Below are positions 5,859-6,219 of a stretch of DNA of 6,219 nucleotides, one piece after another; the first letter of the stretch is position 1; each line of letters opens with the position of its first letter. Below the pieces are notes generated by a model. The model was not told where the DNA came from. It made no database searches and worked only from the letters and a program-made list of their open reading frames with translations. The DNA is taken from contig JAKJFO010000236.1 of the NCBI GenBank assembly GCA_022704885.1, positions 1 to 6,219 on the forward strand, read 5' to 3'. This stretch comes from Candidatus Rifleibacteriota bacterium. GTDB lineage: Bacteria > Riflebacteria > Ozemobacteria > Ozemobacterales > Ozemobacteraceae. The position numbers and the translations under genes are program-made.

Positions 5859-6219
5859 TCATTTCTGTTCCTGGTGCAGTCGGTCAAATTTTTCCTTTTC
5901 AGCCAGCAGGCGCTGGTATTTTTGAACGGTATCAAGCTTGAGATCTTCAGCACTCAGACGCGCCCTGGCCTCTGCAATCCCTTCCATGCGTTCAACCGCA
6001 TGAATGAACTGCGCAACTCTGGCAATGCGGCCACGGTCGACCCGGAAAACCTCGAACGGATTGCGACGCGGAGCGCTTTTTCCCATTTCTGAAAAGACTG
6101 CGGGCACCATGGTGCGGTAACCGATGGCCTGGAGGCGTTCCTGCGACTGTTCAGCCATCTGAGTCTTCGGGAAACGCTCGACGCAGCTGCGATAAGACGC
6201 CGCGGCGTCAGACTTTCTG
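5859..6219 (-). CDS. Partial CDS: C-terminus of a TPR-like protein
   Basis: The frame is open from the right edge to the TGA at 5861-5859, giving the last 119 residues of a longer protein. The first visible residues, SDAAASYRSCVERFPKTQMA followed by EQSQERLQAIGYR, read like the end of a tetratricopeptide repeat of the YbgF/BamD sort (A..SY..C.ERFP....AE....RL). A basic middle part (about 45-70, RRNPFEVFRVDRGRIARVAQ) and a charged helical tail, possibly coiled coil (about 75-119), follow. An ATG at 6158 would give a 99-residue protein, but no ribosome-binding site precedes it and it falls inside the TPR-like helix, so it is taken as internal. The strong terminator at 5806-5840 closes its transcript. 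Export cannot be judged without the N-terminus. Confidence 0.7.
   Translation of the reverse strand, partial: RKSDAAASYRSCVERFPKTQMAEQSQERLQAIGYRTMVPAVFSEMGKSAPRRNPFEVFRVDRGRIARVAQFIHAVERMEGIAEARARLSAEDLKLDTVQKYQRLLAEKEKFDRLHQEQK

Overview
The window looks like an ordinary stretch of bacterial chromosome: compact genes, Shine-Dalgarno sites of AGGAG or GGAGG type, sigma70-like promoter boxes, one rho-independent terminator, and GC content that looks slightly above half by eye. I see no rRNA, tRNA, CRISPR array, insertion sequence or phage gene. The phylum cannot be read reliably from the sequence. Hydrophobic N-termini, an L,D-transpeptidase and a signal-peptide-like start point to a peptidoglycan-bearing, envelope-rich bacterium.

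Layout: (1) The left edge (1-67, minus) is the start of a gene whose product begins with a signal-peptide-like sequence; the rest lies outside the window. (2) Positions 68-514 form a divergent, AT-rich regulatory region with inverted repeats, a good sigma70-like promoter for the rightward gene, and a leader of roughly 200 nt. (3) Positions 515-2389 (plus) encode a membrane-anchored von Willebrand factor A (VWA) protein with an intact MIDAS metal site. (4) It converges, across only 17 bp, on a minus-strand cluster. In transcription order that cluster is: a partial TPR-like protein entering from the right edge (5859-6219); a strong intrinsic terminator (5806-5840); a cytoplasmic TPR plus PEGA protein (4308-5789); a 99-bp gap with two inverted repeats; a SagB/ThcOx-type flavin oxidoreductase (3441-4208); a YafK-like L,D-transpeptidase-fold protein (2708-3439); and a small three-helix membrane protein (2407-2706).

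The last three minus-strand genes are separated by one nucleotide each, so they are almost certainly one translationally coupled operon. It pairs a presumably cytosolic flavoenzyme with an envelope enzyme of the peptidoglycan-crosslink/lipoprotein-attachment class and a small membrane protein. The families are individually known and I could not identify the combination as a described system. It is the best candidate here for something new, but the support is gene order only. Gene 5 (TPR-PEGA) has its own strong ribosome-binding site directly behind the terminator of the upstream gene, which leaves open how it is transcribed.
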